NCBI RefSeq assembly: GCF_001429785.1
Contig: NZ_LMJF01000012.1
Location: 521,641-585,640 of the forward strand
DNA length: 64,000 nt
Reading direction: 5' to 3'
From: Lysobacter sp. Root916
Lineage (GTDB): Bacteria > Pseudomonadota > Gammaproteobacteria > Xanthomonadales > Xanthomonadaceae
In this document: positions 11,074 to 19,728 of the stretch, in pieces
Numbering within the stretch: the stretch's first letter is position 1
How the letters are laid out: each line of letters opens with the position of its first letter
Position numbers and translations under genes: made by a program
The notes under the pieces: generated by a model
Seen by the model: the letters and a program-made list of their open reading frames with translations, nothing else
The model's database searches: none
What the model was told of the DNA's origin: nothing

Positions 11074-11736
11074 TCAGGGCTGCAGCGTGTGTCCGGCGGA
11101 ATCTAAACGCAGGGGGGTAAATAGCGGATGACCATCCAGGGTCACGGTTGCGCCCTGTTCAGCAATCCGGCCCGCGACCGCCAGCTGCAGCGTGGCCAGC
11201 AGCAGCGGGTGTTCCACCGAAAGTACGCGTGCGGCCAGGGCCTCGGGGTCGTCGCCGTCGGCGATCGGCACCACTGCCTGCGCGATCACCGCGCCGGCGT
11301 CGAGTTCGGGGATCACGAAGTGCACGCTGGCGCCGTGTTCGCGGTCGCCGGCCTCGATCGCGCGCGCATGCGTGCGCAGGCCGCGATGAAGCGGCAGCAG
11401 CGAGGGGTGGATGTTGAGCAGGCGGCCGCGGAAGCGTTGGACGAAATCGGCGCCGAGGATGCGCAGATAACCCGCGCACAGCACCCAGTCCGGCCGGCTG
11501 GCCGCGACCGCGTCGCCTAGCGCGGCGTCGAAGGCCTCGCGCGAGGCATAGCCGCGCGGATCGTCGCTCCAGCGCAGCGCGGCCGGCACCCGTTGCAGTG
11601 CCGCCGCCCCAGGCTTGTCGGAACACACCCCAACCACCTCGGCGGCCAGCCGGCCGTCGGCGATCGCGTCCAGCACCGCCTGCAGGTTGCTGCCGCGTCC
11701 CGAGGCGAGGACGGCGATGCGGGGAAGCTGGGGCAT
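11074..11736 (-). CDS. purN: Phosphoribosylglycinamide formyltransferase PurN
   Basis: PurN formylates GAR with 10-formyl-tetrahydrofolate, the third step of purine synthesis. The 220-residue protein has the phosphate-binding GRGSN (residues 13-17) and the catalytic triad N108, H110 (LLNIHPSLLP) and D146 (ELDAGAVIAQ). It is separated from purM by three unrelated small genes, although the two are directly adjacent in many gammaproteobacteria. Confidence 0.96.
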   Translation of the reverse strand: MPQLPRIAVLASGRGSNLQAVLDAIADGRLAAEVVGVCSDKPGAAALQRVPAALRWSDDPRGYASREAFDAALGDAVAASRPDWVLCAGYLRILGADFVQRFRGRLLNIHPSLLPLHRGLRTHARAIEAGDREHGASVHFVIPELDAGAVIAQAVVPIADGDDPEALAARVLSVEHPLLLATLQLAVAGRIAEQGATVTLDGHPLFTPLRLDSAGHTLQP

Positions 11737-11830
11737 GCGGGCGGGATTCGGGTGCGGGCCCGCATTTTAGGCGATCCGCTGCGCTGGGCGCGGTTCGGGC
11801 CGCGATTGCGCTGTCTCGCGACGGTCGCGC

Positions 11831-12238
11831 TCAGGCGCCCACGTGCGAGCGCAGGCGCGCGACGTCCGCGCACCAGTCCTCGTAGTCCTCGGTCTCTTCC
11901 CAAAGCTCGCGCAGTTCCGATTCCGGGGCCAGGATGCGCTCGAGCGCGCGCAGCGCCTCCGGCACCAGGCTGGGGTCGCCCTGCAACTGCAGCTCCGCCA
12001 GCCAGGCCTGGAATTCGGCCTCGTCCTGGATCGCGGCGGTGGGCCGGCCCAGGGTTGCGGCCAGCACTTCGATCGCGGCCAGCGCTTCCACGGCCAGGTC
12101 CGAATCCAGGTAGTCGTCCTCCGCCAGCACCTGCGCGATCGCCGCGCGCATCGGCGCGAGATCCTCGCCTTCGATCAGGTCCAGCAGCCAATCGCTGGCG
12201 TGGTCGTTGTCGAACGAACCGATGCCCCAAGCGCCCAT
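11831..12238 (-). CDS. DUF4259 domain-containing protein
   Basis: A 135-residue acidic protein beginning MGAWGIGSFDNDHASDWLLD, the characteristic opening of DUF4259 proteins. The rest is predicted helical and rich in Glu/Asp/Leu. The family function is unknown; members are often scattered singly in proteobacteria. It is followed by purN after 94 bases. Confidence 0.85.
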   Translation of the reverse strand: MGAWGIGSFDNDHASDWLLDLIEGEDLAPMRAAIAQVLAEDDYLDSDLAVEALAAIEVLAATLGRPTAAIQDEAEFQAWLAELQLQGDPSLVPEALRALERILAPESELRELWEETEDYEDWCADVARLRSHVGA

Positions 12239-12356
12239 GCGTCCTCCGTGACGGCGGGCCGAACGCCGTGTGGGTGAGTCGGCGCGGGCGCGGCCAAGCC
12301 GCCTGCGAGCGCGCAGTGTCGCAAGAAACCTGGGGTGGCGCGCGTTCTCGGCGCTT

Positions 12357-12833
12357 TCAGTCCGCGCCGGGCTCCAGCGCCAGCAGGGCTTCGTGGGCGG
12401 TGACGGCGTCGGCGCCGCCTTGCGCGGCGATGGCTTCCAGCACCGGGCGCATGGCGCGCGCCTGGCGCGCCAGCTCGGGCGCCAGCGCCTGCTGGTCGCG
12501 GTCGGGCTCGAACGACAGCGCCAGGTCGAAGAAGGCCTCCAGCGCCGTGCTGCGCGCCCAGCCCTGGCCGTGGCGCATCAGTTCGCCCAGAAACGGCAGC
12601 ACCGCCAGCGCGATCGCGTGGTAGGTGCCGGCGTGGTTGTTGCCCACCGCGTACAGCACGGCGTGATAGGCGCGCTCGCTGCTGGTGCGGTCGTGCGCGT
12701 GCAGGGCGTCGGCCAGCGCCGCGCGTACCTGCGCGGCGTCGCTCCATTGCGGGCGCTCGTAGGCGTCCCAATCGACCGCGGCGACGCGGCGCTCGAAGTC
12801 CTGCAGGGCCGGCGGCAGCGCGACGGCGTTCAT
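12357..12833 (-). CDS. Hypothetical helical protein, HEAT-repeat-like
   Basis: A 158-residue, probably cytosolic protein made of paired helices (ALADALHAHDRTSSERAYHA; AIALAVLPFLGELMRHG; TALEAFFDLALSFEPD), resembling short HEAT-like repeats. The start at 12833 overlaps the stop of the DUF2238 gene by four bases, so the two are probably translated together. I do not recognise a specific family, and the role is unknown. Confidence 0.65.
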   Translation of the reverse strand: MNAVALPPALQDFERRVAAVDWDAYERPQWSDAAQVRAALADALHAHDRTSSERAYHAVLYAVGNNHAGTYHAIALAVLPFLGELMRHGQGWARSTALEAFFDLALSFEPDRDQQALAPELARQARAMRPVLEAIAAQGGADAVTAHEALLALEPGAD

Positions 12834-13438
12834 GCGCGGGCGCGGCGGCGCGGCCAGGCCGCGAGCGAACCCAGGGTGGCCAGGAACATGTCGGTGTGCG
12901 CGTCCCAGACGTCGCCCTGCTGGCCGTTGTAGGACTCGGCGGCTTCCGGCGACATGCCCAGCGCGATCGCCCATTCGATCCATTCGTAGATCAGGCTGGT
13001 GCACATGATCGCGGCGACTGCGAGCACGAAGGCCTGGCGCGCGCTCAGCGCCGGCCAGCGCTGGCGGAAGTACTCGCGCGCCGCTGGCGTGAAGCACACG
13101 CCGTAGAGGAAATGGATCAAGCGGTCGAAGTGATTGCGTTCGAAGCCCAGCGCGCGATCCAGCGACCAGCCGCCGGTCAACCACTGGATCCAGCGGTCGT
13201 AGGGCACGTAGGAATACAGCCAGCGCGCGGCCACGCAGTGGGCGATCATGAACACGCAGATCGCGATGAAGTGGCTATCGCGCATCGGCCAGCGCCGGTT
13301 GTGCAGCCACAGCCAGACCAGGCCGACCACGGTCAGCACACTGTGCATGCCCTGCTCGAAAGGGCTGGTCGGCGCGATCCAGCTGATCGCGAACACGGCC
13401 AGGACCACGGCCAGCGCCGCCTTCTTGATGGCGTTCAT
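12830..13438 (-). CDS. DUF2238 family integral membrane protein (YjdF-like)
   Basis: A 202-residue membrane protein with about six hydrophobic segments and the conserved DUF2238 features RNHFDRLIHFLYG and IYEWIEW together with GQQGDVWDAHTDM. The family is of unknown function. The ATG at 13438 (MNAIKK) is preferred; an in-frame TTG four codons upstream is the alternative. It lies downstream of purM across a repeat-filled 108-base gap. Confidence 0.88.
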   Translation of the reverse strand: MNAIKKAALAVVLAVFAISWIAPTSPFEQGMHSVLTVVGLVWLWLHNRRWPMRDSHFIAICVFMIAHCVAARWLYSYVPYDRWIQWLTGGWSLDRALGFERNHFDRLIHFLYGVCFTPAAREYFRQRWPALSARQAFVLAVAAIMCTSLIYEWIEWAIALGMSPEAAESYNGQQGDVWDAHTDMFLATLGSLAAWPRRRARA

Positions 13439-13441
13439 GGC

Positions 13442-13543
13442 TTGGAGCAAGAAGTGAGCGTGGAGTAGTGAGCAGCGAGCGAAAGCGCCCGCGTCGCAGG
13501 GGTATTGCTCCTACTCACTTCTCTCTCCTCTAAGCTCACTCCT
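13442..13543. repeat. AGTGAG-type inverted repeat between purM and the DUF2238 gene
   Basis: The left arm (13442-13479) holds repeated GTGAGC/GTGGAG units (AAGTGAGCGTGGAGTAGTGA), and the right arm (13505-13543) holds their complements (CTACTCACTTCTC, GCTCACTCCTGC). The sequence is unrelated to the GGGATTC family, but the layout is the same: it starts three bases after the purM stop and ends next to the following start codon. Confidence 0.7.
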
Positions 13544-13546
13544 GCT

Positions 13547-14608
13547 TCAACCGATATGCACGCGTTCGCCGTCGGCGTGCGCGACCACCCGGCCGATGCG
13601 CCAGTTCGCCAGCGCCATGCGCTCCAGCTCGGCTTCGATCTCGGCGGCGTCTTCCGGCGCCACGATCAGCACGAAGCCGATGCCGCAGTTGAAGGTGCGC
13701 CACATTTCTTCCTGGGTCACCGCGCCTTCGCGCTGCAGCCACTGGAACACCGGCGGCAGTTCCCAGGACGCGGCGTCGATGTCCAGGCCTAGGCCGTCGG
13801 GCACCACCCGAATGATGTTCTCGGTCAGGCCGCCGCCGGTGACGTGGGCCATGGCGTGGATCTTGTGGGCGCCGTCGTTGGCGCGCAGCAGCTCCAGCAC
13901 CGGCTTCACGTACAGGCGGGTCGGCGCCATCAGCGCATCGATCAGCTTGACCCCGCCCAGGTCGGTGTCGGCCGGACGGCCGGCGCGGTCGTAGATGCGA
14001 CGGATCAGCGAATAGCCGTTGGAATGCGGGCCGCTGGAGGCCAGGCCGATCAGCAGATCGCCCTCGCGCACGCGGCTGCCGTCGAGCAACTGCGACTTCT
14101 CGACCGCGCCGACGGTGAAGCCGGCTAGGTCGTATTCGCCCGGCGGGTACATGTCGGGCATCTCGGCGGTCTCGCCGCCGATCAGGGCGCAGCCGGACTG
14201 CTCGCAGCCGGTGGCGATGCCGCTGACCACGGCCGCGGCGGTGTCCACGTCGAGCTTGCCGGTGGCGAAGTAGTCGAGGAAGAACAACGGCTCGGCGCCC
14301 TGCACCAGCACGTCGTTCACGCACATGCCGACCAGATCGATGCCGATGCTGTCGTGGCGGCCGAGCTGCTGGGCCAGCTTCAGCTTGGTGCCCACGCCGT
14401 CGGTGCCCGAGACCAGTACCGGCTCGCGGTACTTGCCCGACAGGTCGAACAGCGCGCCGAAACCGCCCAGCCCGCCCATGACTTCGGGACGGAAGCTGCG
14501 CTTGACCATCGGCTTGATGCGTTCGACCAGGGCGTTGCCCGCGTCGATATCGACGCCGGCATCGCGGTAGGTCAGGGGAGTGGGAGCGTCGGGGATGGAA
14601 GCGGTCAC
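13547..14608 (-). CDS. purM: Phosphoribosylformylglycinamidine cyclo-ligase PurM (AIR synthetase)
   Basis: PurM closes the imidazole ring, converting FGAM to AIR with ATP. The 353-residue enzyme contains [20 protein letters not shown], the substrate/ATP-binding [10 protein letters not shown], the dimer motif [13 protein letters not shown], and the glycine-rich [11 protein letters not shown]. The length and order are typical. It is divergent from the DUF2066 gene, matching the conserved purM/DUF2066/perM/hda neighbourhood of gammaproteobacteria. Confidence 0.97.
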   Translation of the reverse strand: MTASIPDAPTPLTYRDAGVDIDAGNALVERIKPMVKRSFRPEVMGGLGGFGALFDLSGKYREPVLVSGTDGVGTKLKLAQQLGRHDSIGIDLVGMCVNDVLVQGAEPLFFLDYFATGKLDVDTAAAVVSGIATGCEQSGCALIGGETAEMPDMYPPGEYDLAGFTVGAVEKSQLLDGSRVREGDLLIGLASSGPHSNGYSLIRRIYDRAGRPADTDLGGVKLIDALMAPTRLYVKPVLELLRANDGAHKIHAMAHVTGGGLTENIIRVVPDGLGLDIDAASWELPPVFQWLQREGAVTQEEMWRTFNCGIGFVLIVAPEDAAEIEAELERMALANWRIGRVVAHADGERVHIG

Positions 14609-14734
14609 GGCGGCTCCGGCGGGCGCGAGTAAGAGGACAAGCCCGACATTTTACCAGTCGCGGAGCGCGCGAATGGACGTTCCGGCCCCACTACGGCACC
14701 ATTTCATCCATTACGCACCTATCTAGGGACAGCG

Positions 14735-15808
14735 ATGGTTCGGGCAATCCGCGTTTTACTGGTCGCGACCCTGCTGCTGGCGAGCTCTGCCGCCTGGGCG
14801 CAGCGTGTCGAAGGCGATCGTGCCAAGGCCGAGGGCGTTTACGCGGCCGAAGTGCCGGTCAACGGCCAGGGCGAGGCTGAGCGCAACGCGGGCTTCGCGC
14901 GCGCGCTGGCGCAGGTGCTGGGCAAGCTGTCCGGCGACCGCGGCGCGGCCGCGCGCCCGGGCGTGGGCCAGGAATTGCGCCGCGCCAAGGACTACGTGGC
15001 CGGCTACGACTACCGCCAGGACGAGGGCGTGGGCCCGACCGGGGCGCCCAGCTACCGCACCACCCTGGTGGTCAATTTCGACCAATCCCAGGTCGACAGC
15101 CTGGCCTCGGTGCTGGGTTTGCCGGTCTGGCCGACCCCGCGCCCCAAGCCGGTGCTGTGGCTGGCCATCGACGACGGCAGCGGCCCGCGCCTGGTCGGCC
15201 TGGCCCAGGCCAACGCCGCTCGCTCGACCCTGAACCGCGCGATCGAGCGCGGCTACCGCCTCGGCCTGCCCACCGGCAACGCGGCTGAACAGGCCGCGGT
15301 CGGCGCGATCTGGCGCGGCGACAGCGCCGCGGTCGCGCGCGCCTCGGCCCGCTACAGCCCGCCGATGCAGCTGATCGGCAAGCTCTACCGCTCCAAGGCC
15401 GGCTGGAAGGCCGACTGGATCTTCGTCGACAGCGGCAAGGTGCTGTCGACCTGGACCAGCGAAGAGGCCGACGCCCGCCGCGCCTTGTCCGGCGGTGCGG
15501 ACGGCGCCGCCGACGCCCTGATGCGCCGCTACGCCAAGCGCGGCACCGCCGCCGGCCCGCCGGGCAACTACCGCGTGACCTTCACCGGCATCACCAGCAG
15601 CGACGATTTCATCCGCCTGTCCGGCTACCTGCAGCGGCTGGCCGTGGTGCGCCGGATCACCCCGGTACGCGCCAGCCCCAGCGGGGTCGAGTTCGAGCTG
15701 GAGCTGATCTCCGGCCTGCAGGGCTTCAAGCGCATGACCGAGGGCGACGACGTGCTCGAGGCGCAGGAAGGCCTGGAAGGCCAGCCGCCGGTCTACCGCC
15801 TGCGCTGA
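14735..15808 (+). CDS. DUF2066 domain-containing exported protein
   Basis: A 357-residue protein with a clear signal peptide (IRVLLVATLLLASSAAWAQ, cleavage after about residue 22). The DUF2066 region includes YAAEVPVNGQGEAERNAGFA and DYRQDEGVGPTGAPSYRTTL. AGGGACAG precedes the ATG with good spacing. The family is widely found next to perM and hda; its biochemical role is unknown. It is followed by perM after 75 bases. Confidence 0.9.
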   Translation: MVRAIRVLLVATLLLASSAAWAQRVEGDRAKAEGVYAAEVPVNGQGEAERNAGFARALAQVLGKLSGDRGAAARPGVGQELRRAKDYVAGYDYRQDEGVGPTGAPSYRTTLVVNFDQSQVDSLASVLGLPVWPTPRPKPVLWLAIDDGSGPRLVGLAQANAARSTLNRAIERGYRLGLPTGNAAEQAAVGAIWRGDSAAVARASARYSPPMQLIGKLYRSKAGWKADWIFVDSGKVLSTWTSEEADARRALSGGADGAADALMRRYAKRGTAAGPPGNYRVTFTGITSSDDFIRLSGYLQRLAVVRRITPVRASPSGVEFELELISGLQGFKRMTEGDDVLEAQEGLEGQPPVYRLR

Positions 15809-15883
15809 CCGGCTAGGCTGGGCCCTCATGGCGACGCGCCGTTCACCGGCGCGCCGCCCGCTCGCAACCCATAGGATCCGCGG

Positions 15884-17035
15884 ATGGAAACCACCCCCCT
15901 GCACGACATCGCCCAATTCCTGCGCCGCCTGCAATGGGCCGCGCTCGGCCTGGGCGCGTGCTGGCTGCTGTGGCTGCTGGCGCCGATCCTGACTCCGTTC
16001 GTGGTCGCCGCCCTGCTGGGCTGGCTGGGCGACCCGCTGGTCGACCGCCTGGAACGCGCCGGGCGCTCGCGCAACGTCGCCGTGACCCTGGTGTTCACCG
16101 CCATGGCCTTGCTGGTACTGCTGGTGCTGGTGATCCTGGTGCCGCTGATCGAGCGCCAGATCTCCACCCTGATCGCCTCGCTGCCCAGCTACCGCGACTG
16201 GTTCATGAACACCGCGCTGCCGTGGGTGGAAATGCGTACCGGATTCGAGATCACCACCTGGCTGGATCTGGAGCACATCAGTCAGCTGGTGCGCAGCAAC
16301 TGGGAGCGCGCCGGCGGCGTCGCCAGCACCCTGTTGGGCTATCTGTCGCGCTCGGGCTTCGCCCTGGTCGGCATGGCCGCCAATATCGCGCTGCTGCCGG
16401 TCATCACCTTCTTCTTCCTGCGCGATTGGGACCTGATGGTCGCGCGCGTGGCCTCGCTGGTGCCGCGCAACCACCTGAGCACCGTCGGCCGCCTCGCGCG
16501 CGAGTCCAGCGACGTGCTCGGCGCCTTCCTGCGCGGCCAGTTCCTGGTGATGCTGATCCTGGGCGTGATGTACGGCCTGGGCCTGTGGGCGGTGGGCCTG
16601 GATCTGGGCATCCTGATCGGCCTGATCGCCGGCCTGCTGACCTTCGTGCCCTACCTGGGCCCGGCCAGCGGCATCGTCCTGGGCACCATCGCCGCGCTGG
16701 TGCAGTACGGCGACTGGAAATACGTCGCCGGCGTGCTCACCGTGTTCGGCATCGGCCAACTGATCGAAGGCTATTGGCTCACGCCCAAGCTGGTCGGCGA
16801 CCGCATCGGCCTGCATCCGGTCGCGGTGATCTTCGCCGTGCTCGCCGGCGGCCAGTTGTTCGGCTTCCTGGGCATGTTGCTGGCGCTGCCGGTGGCGGCG
16901 GTGGCCAACGTGCTGCTGCGTTACGCGCAGGAGCGCTACACCCGCAGCCGTTTGTACGCGGGCACGCCGTCGTCGATCCTGCTGGAGCCGGGCCCGCTCG
17001 TCGTGCCGGCGTCGGCCGAACGCGAACCCGAGTGA
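15884..17035 (+). CDS. perM: AI-2E family transporter / PerM-type permease
   Basis: A 383-residue inner-membrane protein with about eight hydrophobic segments, starting with AALGLGACWLLWLLAPILTP. It shows typical AI-2E family features: the charged stretch GWLGDPLVDRLER after the second segment, and FLRGQFLVMLILGVMYGLGL plus FVPYLGPASGI near the C-terminal half. Despite the family name, autoinducer transport is not implied for every member. It lies between the DUF2066 gene and hda, the usual context for PerM. Confidence 0.92.
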   Translation: METTPLHDIAQFLRRLQWAALGLGACWLLWLLAPILTPFVVAALLGWLGDPLVDRLERAGRSRNVAVTLVFTAMALLVLLVLVILVPLIERQISTLIASLPSYRDWFMNTALPWVEMRTGFEITTWLDLEHISQLVRSNWERAGGVASTLLGYLSRSGFALVGMAANIALLPVITFFFLRDWDLMVARVASLVPRNHLSTVGRLARESSDVLGAFLRGQFLVMLILGVMYGLGLWAVGLDLGILIGLIAGLLTFVPYLGPASGIVLGTIAALVQYGDWKYVAGVLTVFGIGQLIEGYWLTPKLVGDRIGLHPVAVIFAVLAGGQLFGFLGMLLALPVAAVANVLLRYAQERYTRSRLYAGTPSSILLEPGPLVVPASAEREPE

Positions 17036-17080
17036 GCCGGCTGCGATCCGCGATGAGTCTGCCGCGATGAACCTGCAGCG

Positions 17081-17776
17081 ATGAGCGTGCCGCAGCTCCC
17101 TTTGGCGCTGCGCTACCCGCCGGACCAGCGACTCGACACCTTCGTCGCCGCGCCGGCAGGAGCGATCGCGCAACTGCGCGCCTTGGCCGAGCGGGCCGGC
17201 GGCGATTGGCTGTACCTGGCCGGCCCCGCGGGCGTCGGCAAGACCCACCTGCTGCTCGCCGCCTGCGCCGCCGCCGAAGCCGGCGGACGCCGCGCCGCCT
17301 ACCTGCCGCTGGTCGCGGCCGCCGGGCGCCTGCGCGACGCGCTCGAAGCGCTGGAAGGCAACGACCTGCTGGCACTGGACGGCCTGGACGTCATCGCTGG
17401 CACGCGCGAGGACGAGATCGCCCTGTTCGACGCCCACAACCGCGCGCGCGCCGCCGGCGCGGCGGTGATCTACGCCGCGCGCGAAGCCCCCGACGGCCTC
17501 GCCCTGAGCCTGCCCGACCTGCGCTCGCGCCTGTCGCAATGCGCGCGCATCGCGCTGTCGCCGCTGGACGACGATGGCCGCGCCGAAGTGCTGCGCCAGC
17601 GCGCGCAACGCCGCGGCCTGGTCCTGGAAGAGGCCGCGCTGGATTGGATGCTCAAGCGCGTCGACCGCGACCTGGCCGGCCTGACCGCGCTGCTGGACCG
17701 CCTCGACCGCGCCTCCCTGGCCGCGCAGCGCCGCATCACCGTGCCGTTTCTGAAGCAGACGCTGGAGCAGCGTTGA
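17081..17776 (+). CDS. hda: DnaA regulatory inactivator Hda
   Basis: Hda binds the replication clamp and stimulates hydrolysis of DnaA-bound ATP, preventing re-initiation. The 231-residue protein has the N-terminal clamp-binding hexapeptide QLPLAL (residues 5-10) and a P-loop GPAGVGKTH (48-56). The sensor region is LPDLRSRLSQCARIAL, with the lid domain following. It ends with the DnaA-like helical domain but lacks the DNA-binding domain IV of DnaA, as expected for Hda. Confidence 0.95.
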   Translation: MSVPQLPLALRYPPDQRLDTFVAAPAGAIAQLRALAERAGGDWLYLAGPAGVGKTHLLLAACAAAEAGGRRAAYLPLVAAAGRLRDALEALEGNDLLALDGLDVIAGTREDEIALFDAHNRARAAGAAVIYAAREAPDGLALSLPDLRSRLSQCARIALSPLDDDGRAEVLRQRAQRRGLVLEEAALDWMLKRVDRDLAGLTALLDRLDRASLAAQRRITVPFLKQTLEQR

Positions 17777-17902
17777 GGCGCGGATACCACCCTGACCTGT
17801 CCGGACGTCGGTCGGATGGGCGATGCTTAGGACAGGGCTTGAACACGTGCATCGATCATGCGAGATGATCGGGCGGCGAGCGACCTGTTTCGGGAGCTTT
17901 GC

Positions 17903-18244
17903 GTGTCGTATGAATTCTGGAGCTTTGTCGGATATATCCCGGCGTTGGTGTCGGCGGGCTTGACCGTGGCAGCTCGCAAATCCTGGGCTGTGTTCGCAAC
18001 TGTTGGAGTCGCGTTGCTGATCGCGTCGACCGCACTGGCTATCGTCAAACCTTCTTTGACCGTAGGGCGAGTGAGCCCGATCTGTCTGATTGGCTATGAA
18101 ACCTGGGCAGTGATCGCGTGCATCGCGGTCAGCGCATGCGTGGTAGGCATCTGGCGCCACATAACCCGTCCCGGCATCGCGACCGCGATCGTTGCGACCG
18201 CGCCGTCCTTTATTGCCCTGTACATGGGTGCCTGGATTTCTTAA
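17903..18244 (+). CDS. Hypothetical four-helix membrane protein
   Basis: A 113-residue protein dominated by hydrophobic segments (WSFVGYIPALVSAGLTVAA; WAVFATVGVALLIASTALAI; TWAVIACIAVSACVVGIW; IATAIVATAPSFIALYMGAW). The GTG at 17903 has GGGAG six bases upstream and is preferred over the in-frame ATG at 17858, whose extension is charged and unlike a membrane-protein start. Codon third positions are less GC-rich than in hda, which suggests a recently acquired gene. No family was recognised, and no neighbouring gene indicates a function. Confidence 0.6.
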   Translation: MSYEFWSFVGYIPALVSAGLTVAARKSWAVFATVGVALLIASTALAIVKPSLTVGRVSPICLIGYETWAVIACIAVSACVVGIWRHITRPGIATAIVATAPSFIALYMGAWIS

Positions 18245-18290
18245 GGCGATAACAGGAAACGGCGCTCCACCTGGCAAGGTCTGCACGGTT

Positions 18291-18594
18291 TGCTTCCTGT
18301 AGGAGCGGCGCGAGCCGCGACCGCGACACCGGCTTGCGTCGAATGTGTATGTCGCCGCGCTAACGCAATCGCGGCTCACGCCGCTCCCACAGGAAGCAGG
18401 GCTGCGCGCGCCTGTGTGCACGATTGTGGTTGTGGTCATCGCAAGTTTCGCCGTAGCGACGCACCCACCACTGTGGGAGCGGCGTAAGCCGCGATCGCGG
18501 AACTCGCTTGCGTCGTGAGTGGGGTGCCAAGTGGTGGTCGCGGCCTGCGTCGTTGTCGCAGTGGCGCGGTCGCGGCTTACGCCGCTCCTACCCC
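18291..18594. repeat. Two REP-like GGAGCGGC inverted repeats
   Basis: This gene-free interval (18245-18625) contains two large inverted repeats of one family. The first pairs 18291-18326 (CTGTAGGAGCGGCGCGAGCC) with 18364-18400 (GGCTCACGCCGCTCCCACAG). The second pairs 18468-18500 (TGTGGGAGCGGCGTAAGCCG) with 18567-18594 (CGGCTTACGCCGCTCCTACC). Relatives are at 22130-22184, 53690-53820 and 63043-63116. They lie between convergent transcription units. Confidence 0.88.
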
Positions 18595-18625
18595 AAAGCC
18601 TCAGACGGGACGTCGAGCGAATGGC

Positions 18626-18904
18626 TTAACGCCCGCAGCGCGCATACCCCGGCACGTTCAAGCCCAGCACGATGTCGCGCTGCACGCGCCAGCCACTGCG
18701 CGCGTCGCCTTGCGGATGGGCGATGCCGTTGCCGCCGTAGGCCAGTTGCTGGCGCGCGCGGCGGTCAGGCGCGGGTCGTCGTCGAACAGCACGTCGCCCA
18801 GGTAGTACGTACAGCGCCCCGGCTCGGGGTTCGGCCGCTCGAGCGCTTGCGAGGGCGCCGCATAGCAGCAAGGCATGCAGGCAGGCGGTGGCGACTCCAC
18901 GCAT
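18626..18904 (-). pseudogene. Small secreted protein gene with two compensating frameshifts
   Basis: The start at 18904 gives a signal peptide (ACLHALLLCGALASARAAEP) in frame. Downstream, the C-terminus in that frame (GWRVQRDIVLGLNVPGYARC) looks genuine. The middle of the frame is full of Arg/Pro with poor codon bias, whereas a +1 frame reads TYYLGDVLFDDDPRLTAARA with perfect GC-rich third positions. The reading frame therefore appears to slip near 18806-18815 and return near 18735-18745. It is either a damaged gene or a pair of assembly errors. The function is unknown; the intact product would be about 92 residues and exported. Confidence 0.6.
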
Positions 18905-18956
18905 GATCCGCTCCCAATGAACGATGCCCGCGGACGCAGGGGTGGGCGGACTCCTC

Positions 18957-19685
18957 CTAACCGCCGCGAGCCGGGTCCCGATCGGGCTCGCCGGCCAGCA
19001 GCGCGCTGCGCAGCGCCGGGTCCTGCACCTCACCGCCCCAGGCGTTGGCATGCACCAGATCCTGCAGCGGCAGGCGCGAGCGCCAACCGCGCGTTTCCAG
19101 CTCCGGTCGCTCCAGGAACTGGCTGACATAGCCCAGACACAGGTAAGCGAGCGGTTCGACGCCCTCGGGCAGACCGAGCACGCGCGCCAGTTCGCGGGGT
19201 TCCAGGATGCTGACCCAGCCCACGCCGATGCCCTCCGCGCGCGCGGCCAGCCACAAGTTCTGCACCGCCAGGCAGGCGCTGAACAGGTCCGCGTCCAGCA
19301 TGGTGTTGCGACCCAACACATGTTCGCCGCCGCGGCCGCGGTCGCAGGTGATGCACAGATTGATCGGGCTTTCGACGATCCCTTCCAGCTTGAGCTGCCG
19401 ATAAAGTTCGGCGCGTTCGTCGCGGTAGTTGTGCGCGGCCTGCGCATTGGCTTGCGCGTGCAGAGCCTTCACTTCGTGCTTGACCGCCGGATCCTCGACG
19501 ACGATGAAGTCCCAGGGCTGCATGAATCCCACCGACGGTGCATGGTGCGCGGCGCGTAGCAGGCGCTCAAGTACGTCCGCGGGAATCGGGTCGGGCAAGA
19601 ACTGCGAACGCACGTCGCGGCGCTCGAAGATGGCGCGGTAGACGCCGCCGCGTTCCGCGTCGGAGAAACGGTGCCCGGCGCTCAT
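18957..19685 (-). CDS. bluB: 5,6-dimethylbenzimidazole synthase BluB
   Basis: BluB is a flavin-destroying nitroreductase-fold enzyme that makes the lower ligand of vitamin B12 from reduced FMN and oxygen. The 242-residue protein shows FERRDVRSQFLPDPIPADVL, HHAPSVGFMQPWDFI and GIGVGWVSIL, all typical of BluB rather than general nitroreductases. No other cobalamin gene is in the window, so a role in corrinoid remodelling or salvage is inferred. The gene lies 43 bases after kptA in the same direction. Confidence 0.9.
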   Translation of the reverse strand: MSAGHRFSDAERGGVYRAIFERRDVRSQFLPDPIPADVLERLLRAAHHAPSVGFMQPWDFIVVEDPAVKHEVKALHAQANAQAAHNYRDERAELYRQLKLEGIVESPINLCITCDRGRGGEHVLGRNTMLDADLFSACLAVQNLWLAARAEGIGVGWVSILEPRELARVLGLPEGVEPLAYLCLGYVSQFLERPELETRGWRSRLPLQDLVHANAWGGEVQDPALRSALLAGEPDRDPARGG

Positions 19686-19728
19686 GCGCCCATGCTCCTG
19701 TGGTGGCGTCGCGTTGCGGGCGCCGGCC

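Noticed and set aside
14756-18439. A minus-strand open frame of more than 1,200 codons spanning DUF2066, perM and hda.
   Set aside because: It runs antisense through three well-supported genes, is rich in Gln/Arg/His from GC-rich sequence and resembles no protein. Such long shadow frames are expected at 70% GC.
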